DNA of 64,000 nucleotides from JAXLWB01 sp046328715 (lineage in GTDB: Bacteria; Chloroflexota; Anaerolineae; Caldilineales; Caldilineaceae): assembly GCA_046328715.1 (NCBI GenBank), contig JAXLWB010000017.1, positions 1-64,000 of the forward strand, given 5' to 3'. Numbering within the stretch: position 1 is the stretch's first letter; every line of letters starts with the position of its first letter. This document shows, piece after piece, positions 1-8,232 of the stretch. The notes below the pieces were generated by a model, which saw nothing but the letters and a program-made list of their open reading frames with translations, did no database searches and was not told the origin of the DNA. The position numbers and the translations under genes were made by a program.

Positions 1-1
1 T

Positions 2-1837
2 GAAGATCGAGTTGCGCTAGTAGCCACAGTGAGCACAATGCGTCCTCGTTCAGCTATCGGCGAAACAGCCAAAGCCTATGGACTGAACGAAGAAGCAGCT
101 ACCCGGTTGGTAAATCTGCTGCCTGACGAGTGGCACCCCGATCCAAGACGGCGAGTGCATAGCACGCGCGATCTCTTGCTGGCCAAGTTGGACAAAGAGG
201 AGGAGCGCCGCATTGTCAGCGCCGCCTACGAACTGATCGGCACGCCCCACCATCTCAGCATTCATCCTGGAGGTGTCGTCATCACGCCAGGGCCAATGAC
301 TGATTTTGCGCCGGTCCAGTGGACGCCTAAAGGGTTCCTCATCATCCAATATGACCATGAGCATGCCGAAGCGATTGGCCTTGCCAAGCTCGATCTACTC
401 GGCATCCGAGCGTTGACAGTGCTGGCAACCACGACCCAGTTGGTGCATCAACATTTTGACTCAACCTTCCGTCTAGAAACCATTCCGCTTAACGATCCAA
501 CCACTGCGGACATGCTCGCTGCCGGCGACACAATTGGGGTCTTTCAATGTGAATCTTCTGGGGCCAGGCGCACATTACGCCAGTTAAAAGCGAAGACCGT
601 GACTGATCTGGCGGTCGCCAATGCCTTCTTCAAACCTGGCCCAGCCACCGGCGGGATGGCCACAAACTTTATTCGCCGCTATCGGGGCGATGAGCCAACC
701 CGTTATCTTCACCCTGCGCTGGAGCCGATTCTCGGTTTCACCAAAGGTGTCTTGATCTTTCAGGAACAGGTGTTGCGGGTTGGGCGGCAAATTGCAGGCT
801 TAAGTTGGGGCGAAGCCGATTATTTGCGCAAGGGCATGAGCAAATTTCAGGCCAGCGCAATGGCAGAAATTCGCACACGTTTTATCGAAGGCTGCCAACA
901 CATTTCCGGGTTTAGCCTAGAGCAGGCCAGCACGCTCTGGGACCAGGTAGAGGCCTTTGCTGGTTATGGTTTCAACCAAGGGCACGCTACCGCCTATGCC
1001 GATGTAAGTTACCGCTCGGCCTGGCTCAAGGCGCACTTTCCGGCGGCTTTTCTGGCGGCTCGTCTTGCCACACAGGGCGGGTTTCACCACCCTGCGATCT
1101 ATATTGCGGAAGCCCAACGCCTCGGTATTCAAGTACTCCCACCGCATATCAATCATAGCGGGCATGGATTCACACTAGGCTTTGTGGAAAGACAACCCAT
1201 GCTTTGGATGGGGCTAGGTCAAGTCCAACATTTGCGCTACAACGCTATTGAAGAAATGATCGCAGAGAGAAATCGGCAGCCTTTTACTGCACTGGACGAT
1301 CTGCGTGAAAGAGTGGTGTTGCAACAGCGCGAACTCGTCAACCTGGTTCAGTGTGGCGGATTGGATGGATTGGCCGAGAATCGGGCAACCATTCTAGCTC
1401 AACTGCAAAAGAACCAAGCTGCTACGCCCCAACAACTTGCCTTTGATTTCGCCCAGCCACAGATTGAGCCTGAATCTGCCAGCCAGCGTCTGCGTTGGGA
1501 AAAAGAGTTGCTTGGCCAGCCGGTCAGCCTACATCCACTTCAAGCAATGGCACAACGCCCTACAACCAACAGCAAAAGTATTTCCAGTTTGGAGCAAGCA
1601 GCTTCCCGGGTGGGGCGCAATGGCAAACTTTTACTCTATCGGCTGCCTGGGTGGACAGGCGGAAAGGGGTTTTATGTGAGTGATGGGATTACCTATGGGG
1701 TTGCGATCCCCCAAGAAAAACTTGCAACACCTCGCTCTTGGCAACCCATCTTGGCAGAAGGGCGTTGGCTGTTGGATGAGTGGGGGGGCGGTTGGCTGCA
1801 AGTCGAAAATTGGCAGCTTTGGGAGGGAAAAATATAG
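2..1837 (+). CDS. dnaE2: DNA polymerase III alpha subunit, error-prone (DnaE2/ImuC-like), 5' end outside window
   Basis: Replicative-type C-family DNA polymerase, probably the error-prone DnaE2/ImuC class used in translesion synthesis. The frame is open to the left edge of the window, and its first residues (DRVALVATVSTMRPRSAIG) match the conserved palm segment normally about 400 residues into DnaE, so the PHP domain and the first two catalytic aspartates are missing only because the window starts here. The third catalytic aspartate is visible in KLDLLGIRALT; fingers (FFKPGPATGG, YGFNQGHATAYA), helix-hairpin-helix and a C-terminal OB-like segment (GKLLLYRLPGW) follow. About 611 residues remain after the palm start, shorter than in the replicative DnaE1 of E. 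coli and closer to DnaE2. The GTG at 29 is not the true start. The E1/E2 assignment is inference from length and motif style. Confidence 0.85.
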   Translation, partial: EDRVALVATVSTMRPRSAIGETAKAYGLNEEAATRLVNLLPDEWHPDPRRRVHSTRDLLLAKLDKEEERRIVSAAYELIGTPHHLSIHPGGVVITPGPMTDFAPVQWTPKGFLIIQYDHEHAEAIGLAKLDLLGIRALTVLATTTQLVHQHFDSTFRLETIPLNDPTTADMLAAGDTIGVFQCESSGARRTLRQLKAKTVTDLAVANAFFKPGPATGGMATNFIRRYRGDEPTRYLHPALEPILGFTKGVLIFQEQVLRVGRQIAGLSWGEADYLRKGMSKFQASAMAEIRTRFIEGCQHISGFSLEQASTLWDQVEAFAGYGFNQGHATAYADVSYRSAWLKAHFPAAFLAARLATQGGFHHPAIYIAEAQRLGIQVLPPHINHSGHGFTLGFVERQPMLWMGLGQVQHLRYNAIEEMIAERNRQPFTALDDLRERVVLQQRELVNLVQCGGLDGLAENRATILAQLQKNQAATPQQLAFDFAQPQIEPESASQRLRWEKELLGQPVSLHPLQAMAQRPTTNSKSISSLEQAASRVGRNGKLLLYRLPGWTGGKGFYVSDGITYGVAIPQEKLATPRSWQPILAEGRWLLDEWGGGWLQVENWQLWEGKI

Positions 1838-1966
1838 TCCTACTCTTTTTTGGATCTCAAACCCAGGCCAGTGTCAGAAAACTGAAAGATATTGCGAATT
1901 AACTTTAATGCTACATTAGTAGAAGCCAGACGACACAGCGGCCAACCCAAATTTGAGGAATGCGTT

Positions 1967-3637
1967 ATGCGCAGATCGAAAGTTGTTTTGAATTCAAAAA
2001 AAATTACTCTTGTTATTTTTTTACTTGCTTTACTCTTCCCCCTATTGCCTTCTTCGTCCACTGCTTCGTCCTTGGTGACGATCGAGCCATCTTTGCTGCA
2101 GCAAATTCAGGGTAATCCCCGAGCCATCATAAAAGTAATTATTCAAAAAAATAATAACGGCAGCGACTTAGAGCAACTTATTAGGCAACTCGACGGCAAA
2201 ATCACGAAGGACCTGAGCATAATTCATGCCATAGCGGCTGAGTTGCCAGCCAAGAATATCAGCAAAATTGCACAAAATCGCGCAGTGCGCTGGATTTCGC
2301 CAGATGCACCAGTGGTGGAGACAGGGTGCAAACAGTGCGTCTCTACGGCGAATCTCAAGAATAGCTATAACCAAACCGTTTACGCCTCGCGGGTATGGAA
2401 TACGCCTCCATATTTGCAAGGCAAAGGCGTTACAGTAGCAGTGGTCGATAGCGGAATGAATACCGCGCATGCCGATATCAAAGATCGCGTGATTGCGGAA
2501 AAAAGTTTCCGACTCAAATCCGGAACCGGGGATTCCTTTGGTCATGGCACCTTTGTTGCAGGAATTATTGCTGGCACTGGAGCGGCGGGCAACGGTACTT
2601 ATATTGGCATTGCGCCCAAAGCCAATTTGTTAAATGTAAAAGTTTCAGGATCTTTGGGCGAAGCGCTCGAATCAGATGTCATTGCAGGGCTGCAGTGGAT
2701 CTACGAACAGAAGTCGACCTATAAGATTCGTGTGGTCAATCTCTCGATCAACAGTGCGGTTGAACAGAGTTATCATAAGAGCCCGCTGGCAGCCGCCTGC
2801 GAGATTCTTTGGTTTAATGGTATCGTCGTGGTTGCATCCTCGGGCAATAACGGTTCAGGCAAGCTTTATCCGCCAGCCAACGATCCATTTGTCATTACGG
2901 TTGGTGCAATTGATGAGATGGGTACTGCCACCATCGTCGACGATAGCGTTCCGGCTTTTTCTGCCTTCGGCATTACCAAAGATGGATTTGCCAAACCCGA
3001 TTTGGTTGCACCGGGGCGGTATATTGTGGGACCTCTTGCCAGTAGCAAAAGCACGCTGGCATTGCTGCATCGCTCGAACATTGTCGCTCAGAATTATTTT
3101 ATGATGTCGGGCACTTCTGTTTCAGCGCCGATTGTCAGTGGTGCAGTGGCACTCCTGTTAGAGGATGAGCCATCGTTGACTCCCGACCAGGTAAAATATC
3201 GTTTAGTGTCTACTGCCAACAAAAATTGGCGTGCTTATAACGCAGCACAAGCAGGCGCAGGCGAACTAGATGTCTATGCTGCGATTCAGAGCAACACAAC
3301 AAAAAGCGCCAATACAGGAACTCTGGTCAGCAACCTGCTGACAACCGGACCCGAAAGTATTCTGTCCTCCCAGTCGAAGTGGGCGAATACAAGTTGGAAC
3401 TCGGTCTCTTGGAGCAGCGTTAGTTGGAGTTCGGTCTCCTGGAGTAGTGTGAGTTGGAGCTCAGCTTCCTGGAGCAGCGACTATTGGGAAGATGGGAAAA
3501 ATGGTCCGATTGAAGATCTGATCAAAGAAGAATCACTGGATCTGACCATTTTTGAGAGTTCAGTCGATCAAGAGAATAAGCCAGAGGGTGAAACAAGTAA
3601 AAACTCGGTCTTTCTACCCCTGGTGACATCAAACTAA
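1967..3637 (+). CDS. secreted subtilisin-family (S8) serine protease with SWSSV repeats
   Basis: Extracellular subtilase of 556 aa. The ATG at 1967 is chosen because GAGGAA at 1955-1960 lies six bases upstream and a signal peptide follows (KKITLVIFLLALLFPLLPSS). An inhibitor_I9-like propeptide precedes the catalytic domain. The triad is visible as VVDSG (Asp), FGHGTFVAG (His) and SGTSVSAP (Ser), with the oxyanion Asn in ASSGNNG. After the catalytic domain come six near-perfect five-residue repeats (SSVSW type), then an acidic tail ending in SVFLPLVTSN. That tail resembles the C-terminus of the PQQ dehydrogenase at 58489-61326 and may be a sorting or anchoring signal (inference). Tryptophan-serine repeats of this kind are familiar from S8 proteases of Chloroflexota and Actinobacteria. 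The gene stands alone between dnaE2 and the HD-GYP gene; its substrate is unknown. Confidence 0.9.
   Translation: MRRSKVVLNSKKITLVIFLLALLFPLLPSSSTASSLVTIEPSLLQQIQGNPRAIIKVIIQKNNNGSDLEQLIRQLDGKITKDLSIIHAIAAELPAKNISKIAQNRAVRWISPDAPVVETGCKQCVSTANLKNSYNQTVYASRVWNTPPYLQGKGVTVAVVDSGMNTAHADIKDRVIAEKSFRLKSGTGDSFGHGTFVAGIIAGTGAAGNGTYIGIAPKANLLNVKVSGSLGEALESDVIAGLQWIYEQKSTYKIRVVNLSINSAVEQSYHKSPLAAACEILWFNGIVVVASSGNNGSGKLYPPANDPFVITVGAIDEMGTATIVDDSVPAFSAFGITKDGFAKPDLVAPGRYIVGPLASSKSTLALLHRSNIVAQNYFMMSGTSVSAPIVSGAVALLLEDEPSLTPDQVKYRLVSTANKNWRAYNAAQAGAGELDVYAAIQSNTTKSANTGTLVSNLLTTGPESILSSQSKWANTSWNSVSWSSVSWSSVSWSSVSWSSASWSSDYWEDGKNGPIEDLIKEESLDLTIFESSVDQENKPEGETSKNSVFLPLVTSN
3388..3480 (+). repeat. 15-bp tandem repeats encoding SSVSW units
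   Basis: Six imperfect 15-bp units encode the pentad [N/S]S[V/A/D]SW in the C-terminal part of the S8 protease. Synonymous codons differ between units (agt/agc, tgg constant), so the repeat looks kept at the protein level and is not a recent DNA expansion. Confidence 0.85.
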
Positions 3638-3646
3638 AGTAGTAAC

Positions 3647-3666
3647 GCTCAACCTACAGATTGAGC
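3647..3666 (+). terminator. weak hairpin after protease gene
   Basis: A six-base-pair stem GCTCAA/TTGAGC with an eight-base loop begins ten bases after the protease stop and is followed by ctatttctg. It is a possible but weak intrinsic terminator. A second short palindrome, GACTTAC/GTAAGTC, lies at 3751-3773 ahead of the next gene. Confidence 0.35.
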
Positions 3667-3821
3667 CTATTTCTGTAATGCGCTGGTGAGATGACAAAGA
3701 GGCATTTAAGCCGATCATGACACCTCATCATGGTACAACAATATGAGGGTGACTTACTTATGTAATGTAAGTCCTGAAATTGAAAGTTGTAGGCAAGTAG
3801 ACATTTTTGCGGAGTATGTGC

Positions 3822-5249
3822 ATGCCACGAATTGCCTGGGGATACGTACTAACAGTACTCGCTGTAGCAGTAGGCGTTGGTAGCTATTCGCTACTAGAGC
3901 GCGCTTTCCAAACACCCTCGATTTGGCTCTTTTTGTTCTTTGTAGTTATCGCCACCTTCTTACGTATTTTTCGCGTTCTTGCCCCCGGTCATCGCATGTA
4001 TGAAGGGTCAACCATTGGCTTTTTTGCAGGAGCCTTGTTATTGCCGCTCTGGCAATTTGTACTGTTGGTGATCATCGCGCACGGGATTGAATGGGTTAAG
4101 GAGCGAATCACAGACAGCAATGTCATTCGCGCTTGGTACATTCAACCATTCAATATGGCCAAGGGCATTCTCAGTGGCGCTATTGTTCATGCAATCTGGT
4201 ATCTCATGAACAGTTCGCTCAATGAGCCACTTTCCTTTACCCAGTTAGGGGCCATTGTTCTCTGTATTGTAAGCTATGTTGGCTTCAACCAAGTGTTACT
4301 AGGGCTTGCGTTGTATCTGGCGCGCGGTATCTCTTTTGGCCAGGCAGGTATCCTGCGCGATGCGCTGTGGATTGAAGTACCGCTCGCCAGCATTGGATTG
4401 ATCAGTGCAGTGTTGCTCAGCCAAAATCCCTTCGCTTTGCCTTTTGCATTTGCGCCAATTGTGCTTGTCTACCAAGCTTTTCTGCTGCCCAAGGTTCAGG
4501 ACGAAGCTTTGGAATCGCTTGAACGGTTTAATATGGAGCTTACCGCAGCTAATCAGGCCATTCGCCAGGTCAATGACGATCTCTTCTTTACCTTGGCCAA
4601 AGTATTCGATGCGCGCGATCCCTTTGTGGGTGGGCACGCAGCACAGGTGGCAACCTATGCCGTCGCAATCGCCAATGAGCTCGGACTGCCACCCGAACGA
4701 GTCGAGATCATTCGTCAAGGGGCCTACCTGCATGATATCGGCAAAATTGCCATACCAGAGTCAATTCTGCACAAGCCCGGCAAACTGACGGAGATCGAGT
4801 ACGAAATGATCAAACGCCATTGCGATATCGGTGCCAACTTTATCGAATCCAGTCGTGGTTTGCGTCACCTTGCACCTTTTATTCGTTATCATCATGAACG
4901 GTGGGATGGCAGAGGCTATCCGTATCGACTGACGGGCGAGGAGATTCCTCTTGAGGCACGCATTCTGAACTTGTGCGACTCAGTAGAGGCAATGGCGTCG
5001 GATCGTCCTTATCATCGCGCGCTGTCGCTCGACGAAATCTGCGTCGAGGTCGCGCGCTGTGCAAACTCACAATTTGATCCTGAAGTTGCCCGAGCTTTTA
5101 TTCGAATTGCCGAACGTGAGGGTTCTACCTTCGTTGTAAATTCTGCACGCAGCGTCGTTGCCCAATTTGCCAACAATACATACAAAGAGGAAAGTCCCTT
5201 TGTTAAACGTCTGGCAGAGATATATGGTACGGTGGCACTGGAACAGTAG
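3822..5249 (+). CDS. membrane-anchored HD-GYP domain phosphohydrolase
   Basis: Predicted cyclic-di-GMP phosphodiesterase of 475 aa. The ATG at 3822 is preferred over upstream TTG/ATG codons because GGAG at 3811-3814 sits seven bases before it. The first ~230 residues form about seven hydrophobic segments, an integral-membrane input module resembling the MASE class. A short helical linker (FNMELTAANQAIRQVNDDLF) leads to a complete HD-GYP domain: FVGGHAAQVA, the metal-binding YLHDIGKIAIP, HHERWDGRGYP (GYP signature) and LCDSVEAMASDRPYH. HD-GYP proteins hydrolyse c-di-GMP; the ligand sensed by the membrane part cannot be told from sequence. It stands convergent to mutS, with a repeat-built hairpin between them. 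Confidence 0.88.
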   Translation: MPRIAWGYVLTVLAVAVGVGSYSLLERAFQTPSIWLFLFFVVIATFLRIFRVLAPGHRMYEGSTIGFFAGALLLPLWQFVLLVIIAHGIEWVKERITDSNVIRAWYIQPFNMAKGILSGAIVHAIWYLMNSSLNEPLSFTQLGAIVLCIVSYVGFNQVLLGLALYLARGISFGQAGILRDALWIEVPLASIGLISAVLLSQNPFALPFAFAPIVLVYQAFLLPKVQDEALESLERFNMELTAANQAIRQVNDDLFFTLAKVFDARDPFVGGHAAQVATYAVAIANELGLPPERVEIIRQGAYLHDIGKIAIPESILHKPGKLTEIEYEMIKRHCDIGANFIESSRGLRHLAPFIRYHHERWDGRGYPYRLTGEEIPLEARILNLCDSVEAMASDRPYHRALSLDEICVEVARCANSQFDPEVARAFIRIAEREGSTFVVNSARSVVAQFANNTYKEESPFVKRLAEIYGTVALEQ

Positions 5250-5250
5250 G

Positions 5251-5331
5251 ACAGTGAATCAGTAGACAGTGAATCAGTAGACAGTAAATCAGTAAAAATA
5301 ACTACTGCCCTACTCATTTACTGTCTACTGA
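5251..5331. repeat. 15-bp tandem repeats forming a long inverted repeat (bidirectional terminator candidate)
   Basis: Units acagtgaatcagtag occur at 5251-5265 and 5266-5280 with a variant at 5281-5295. The segment at 5309-5331 is the reverse complement of 5273-5295 with about one mismatch, so the transcript can fold into a stem of roughly 22 bp. It fills the space between the convergent HD-GYP and mutS genes and probably ends transcription from both sides. There is no long U-tract. Confidence 0.7.
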
Positions 5332-5335
5332 TCAC

Positions 5336-7972
5336 CTATTTTGCCAACTTCTGTAATTCATAAAGCTTGTTCAACGCGTCTAGTGGGGTCAAGCCATTCA
5401 CATCGATCTTGCGTATTGCCTCCACCACTGGATGAACCTCAGCAAACAGCCCGACCTGTAATGCGCTTGTCTTTCCCTTCTTTTGTTGCACCTCAAAGAG
5501 ACGCTTCGGGCCAGCAGCCCCACTGAGTTCCAACTCAGTCAGGATCTCTTCAGCACGCCCGATGACTGTATGCGGTAGACCAGCCATTCGTGCAACATGG
5601 ACGCCGTAGGATCGGTCAGCCTTGCCAGGAATGATGCGGCGCAGGAAGACAACATCATGGCCATTGTCGTCAACAGCAACATTATAGTTGACCACATGGG
5701 GCAAACGTTCAGAGAGGTCGGTCAGTTCGTGATAGTGGGTAGCAAAAAGCGTTTTTGCACGCAGTTCAGGATGATTGTGAATATATTCAATCACGGCCCA
5801 AGCAATGGCCAACCCGTCATAGGTACTTGTCCCACGGCCAATCTCATCCAATACAAGCAAGCTGCGCATCGAAGCGTGGTTGAGAATGTTGGCAGTTTCA
5901 ACCATCTCAACCATGAAGGTAGATTGTCCACGGTGAATTTCGTCGCTTGCCCCAATGCGCGTAAAGATGCGATCGACCACTCCGATTTGAGCGCGATCGG
6001 CTGGCACAAATGAGCCGATCTGAGCCAGTAACGTAATCAAAGCGACCTGGCGCAAAAAAGTGCTCTTGCCCGCCATGTTGGGCCCAGTGATGATCTGTAC
6101 CATGCTGTCGGGCGCAAGATGAGTGTCATTGGGGACAAAGGGCTCATCTGTAAGGGTTAACTCCACCACGGGGTGACGCCCCGCCATGATCTCGATCCCT
6201 GCGCCTTCATCGACAATCGGTCGCACATAACGATGCAGCAAGGCAACTTCGGCTAACGAGGCGTAAACGTCAATCTCGGCCAAGCTGTGGGCGAGTCGCA
6301 AGAGTTCAACAGCGTGAAGGCTAATGCGGCCACAAATATCCTTGAAGATCTGTTGCTCGATCTCGATTCGCCGCTCATCCGCATTGAGTACGAGCGATTC
6401 GTATTCTTTGAGGTCAGGCGTGATATAGCGCTCCCCAGTGGCGATAGTCTGTTTGCGAATGTACTCCGCTGGAATCTTCTCGAGATGAGTCTTGGTGACT
6501 TCGATGTAATAGCCGAATACTTTGTTAAAACCCACTTTGAGGCTCTTGATGTCCAAGCGTTCCCGCTCCGTCGTCTCTAAATTTGCGATCCATTCCTTGG
6601 CGTGGCGACTTTTGTAGACTAGTTCATCAAGTTCACTGCTAAAGCCGTCACGAATAATGCCAGGGTTAGCTAGGGTAGCGGGTGGATCTTCGGCAAGCGC
6701 CGATTCAAGCAGGGCTAACACTGGCTCGCATGTAGGCAAATTGGCAAGTAGTGAGGCAATTGGGAGATGAGGAGGCAGAGAGTTGGTTTGAACAACTGCC
6801 CTTTCTTCATCTACTGCTTTTTTAATCGACGGAATCTTTTGCAGAACATCCTTGATCCCTACCAGATCACGCGGCAATGCCACGCCCTGGATCACTCGAT
6901 TAGTCCAGCGCTCAATATCGCCGAGATCTTTCAGAATTTCACGAACCTCGATGCGCACCGTTGTACAATCGAAGAAGGATTGCAACGCATCAAGCCGTTG
7001 ATTGATTGCGTTGACATCCAGCAGCGGCTGAGAAAGCCAACGACGTAGAAGTCGTCCCCCCATCGGCGTCAACGTTTTATCGAGGACATCAAGCAGGCTG
7101 CCCTTGCTGTCGCCGCCGCGAATGGTTGAGGTGAGTTCCAGGTTGCGCCGTGTCGATTCGTCTAACATCATGAACTCGCCCGTCTCGTAGGAATGGAGGC
7201 GAGTCAACTGACCCAGGGCAGCCGGCTGCATCTGTTTGATATAGGCCAAGATCGCAGCAGATGCACGAATAGCTTGGTCTTTACCCAATAAGCCAAAGCC
7301 ATCTAAGCTCGTGACACGAAAGTGGCGTTTGAGCGCATCGGTTGCAGTGTCAAGTGCCGTCTGCCAGGCTTCCACCGTGCTCAGCAGCGGCGCAAGTGAT
7401 TTAATCACACCTTGTGCTGTAGAGGTAAGCGGCTGCCAATCTACATGGATCAGTTCGCTCGGGTGGAGGCGACTCAACTCTTCGCCCACCTTGCGTTCTG
7501 TTTCTTCTTCGCTGCTGCCACTAATCTGAGTCGCGGCAAACTCACTAGTCGTGATGTCACAGTAGGCAATTCCTGCAACTTTACCGTTGAATGCCACAGC
7601 AGCCAGATAATTATTGCGCTTGGCATCCAGCATCTTTGGCTCGACCACGGTACCTTTGCTGACCACCCGAATCACTTCGCGCTCGACTAGCCCCTTGCCA
7701 GGTTCGGTCATTTGCTCGGCGATGGCAACCCGATGGCCACTATCAACCAGGCGCTTGATGTAGTAATCCACGCTGTGATAAGGCACACCAGCCAACGGTA
7801 CGCGTACATCGTTGCCAACTGGGCGACTGGTCAACACGACATTACAAACCTTAGCAACGGTCTTCGCGTCGTCATCAAAGGTTTCGTAAAAATCGCCCAG
7901 TCGAAAGAGCAGAATAGTATCGGGGTGTTGTGCTTTGAGCGACAGATATTGCTGCCGCATGGGTGTAGTCAT
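5336..7972 (-). CDS. mutS: DNA mismatch repair protein MutS
   Basis: Full-length MutS of 878 aa, which recognises mismatches and recruits MutL. The N-terminal domain carries the mismatch-reading Phe-x-Glu motif in RLGDFYETF. The connector, lever and clamp regions follow, then the ABC-type ATPase with Walker A (GPNMAGKST), signature region (STFMVEMVETANIL) and Walker B (LLVLDEIGRGTSTYDGLA), ending with the helix-turn-helix dimerisation region and a normal C-terminus (LYELQKLAK). Length is typical of bacterial MutS1. A second in-frame ATG four codons in could also serve as the start. No mutL is present in the window; the neighbours are convergent HD-GYP and a histidine kinase upstream. Confidence 0.97.
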   Translation of the reverse strand: MTTPMRQQYLSLKAQHPDTILLFRLGDFYETFDDDAKTVAKVCNVVLTSRPVGNDVRVPLAGVPYHSVDYYIKRLVDSGHRVAIAEQMTEPGKGLVEREVIRVVSKGTVVEPKMLDAKRNNYLAAVAFNGKVAGIAYCDITTSEFAATQISGSSEEETERKVGEELSRLHPSELIHVDWQPLTSTAQGVIKSLAPLLSTVEAWQTALDTATDALKRHFRVTSLDGFGLLGKDQAIRASAAILAYIKQMQPAALGQLTRLHSYETGEFMMLDESTRRNLELTSTIRGGDSKGSLLDVLDKTLTPMGGRLLRRWLSQPLLDVNAINQRLDALQSFFDCTTVRIEVREILKDLGDIERWTNRVIQGVALPRDLVGIKDVLQKIPSIKKAVDEERAVVQTNSLPPHLPIASLLANLPTCEPVLALLESALAEDPPATLANPGIIRDGFSSELDELVYKSRHAKEWIANLETTERERLDIKSLKVGFNKVFGYYIEVTKTHLEKIPAEYIRKQTIATGERYITPDLKEYESLVLNADERRIEIEQQIFKDICGRISLHAVELLRLAHSLAEIDVYASLAEVALLHRYVRPIVDEGAGIEIMAGRHPVVELTLTDEPFVPNDTHLAPDSMVQIITGPNMAGKSTFLRQVALITLLAQIGSFVPADRAQIGVVDRIFTRIGASDEIHRGQSTFMVEMVETANILNHASMRSLLVLDEIGRGTSTYDGLAIAWAVIEYIHNHPELRAKTLFATHYHELTDLSERLPHVVNYNVAVDDNGHDVVFLRRIIPGKADRSYGVHVARMAGLPHTVIGRAEEILTELELSGAAGPKRLFEVQQKKGKTSALQVGLFAEVHPVVEAIRKIDVNGLTPLDALNKLYELQKLAK

Positions 7973-8232
7973 GATCGATTAGAAGTGAAGATAGGATTTA
8001 CGCCCTTGGTGCTTCAAATTTTGACACTTGTCCAATTTGTCGGCGGCAAGCGTAAGTCCTACATGAAGCCTGAAGGCAATTCAAAGACATGAACAAATTA
8101 CGGTTGCTTCTACAAAGCTGTCGGGGGCAACTTGCAAGCAGATACTGAATATAATAGCGCAGCGTGAGGTGTACTTCAAAAGGAGGATGGGATAGCGCAG
8201 CTTAGCAGTTGTACGTTTTCAAAGAGGTTGAT

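Noticed and set aside
5251..5295. Short CRISPR-like array
   Set aside because: The 15-bp units are directly adjacent with no spacers; this is a tandem repeat.
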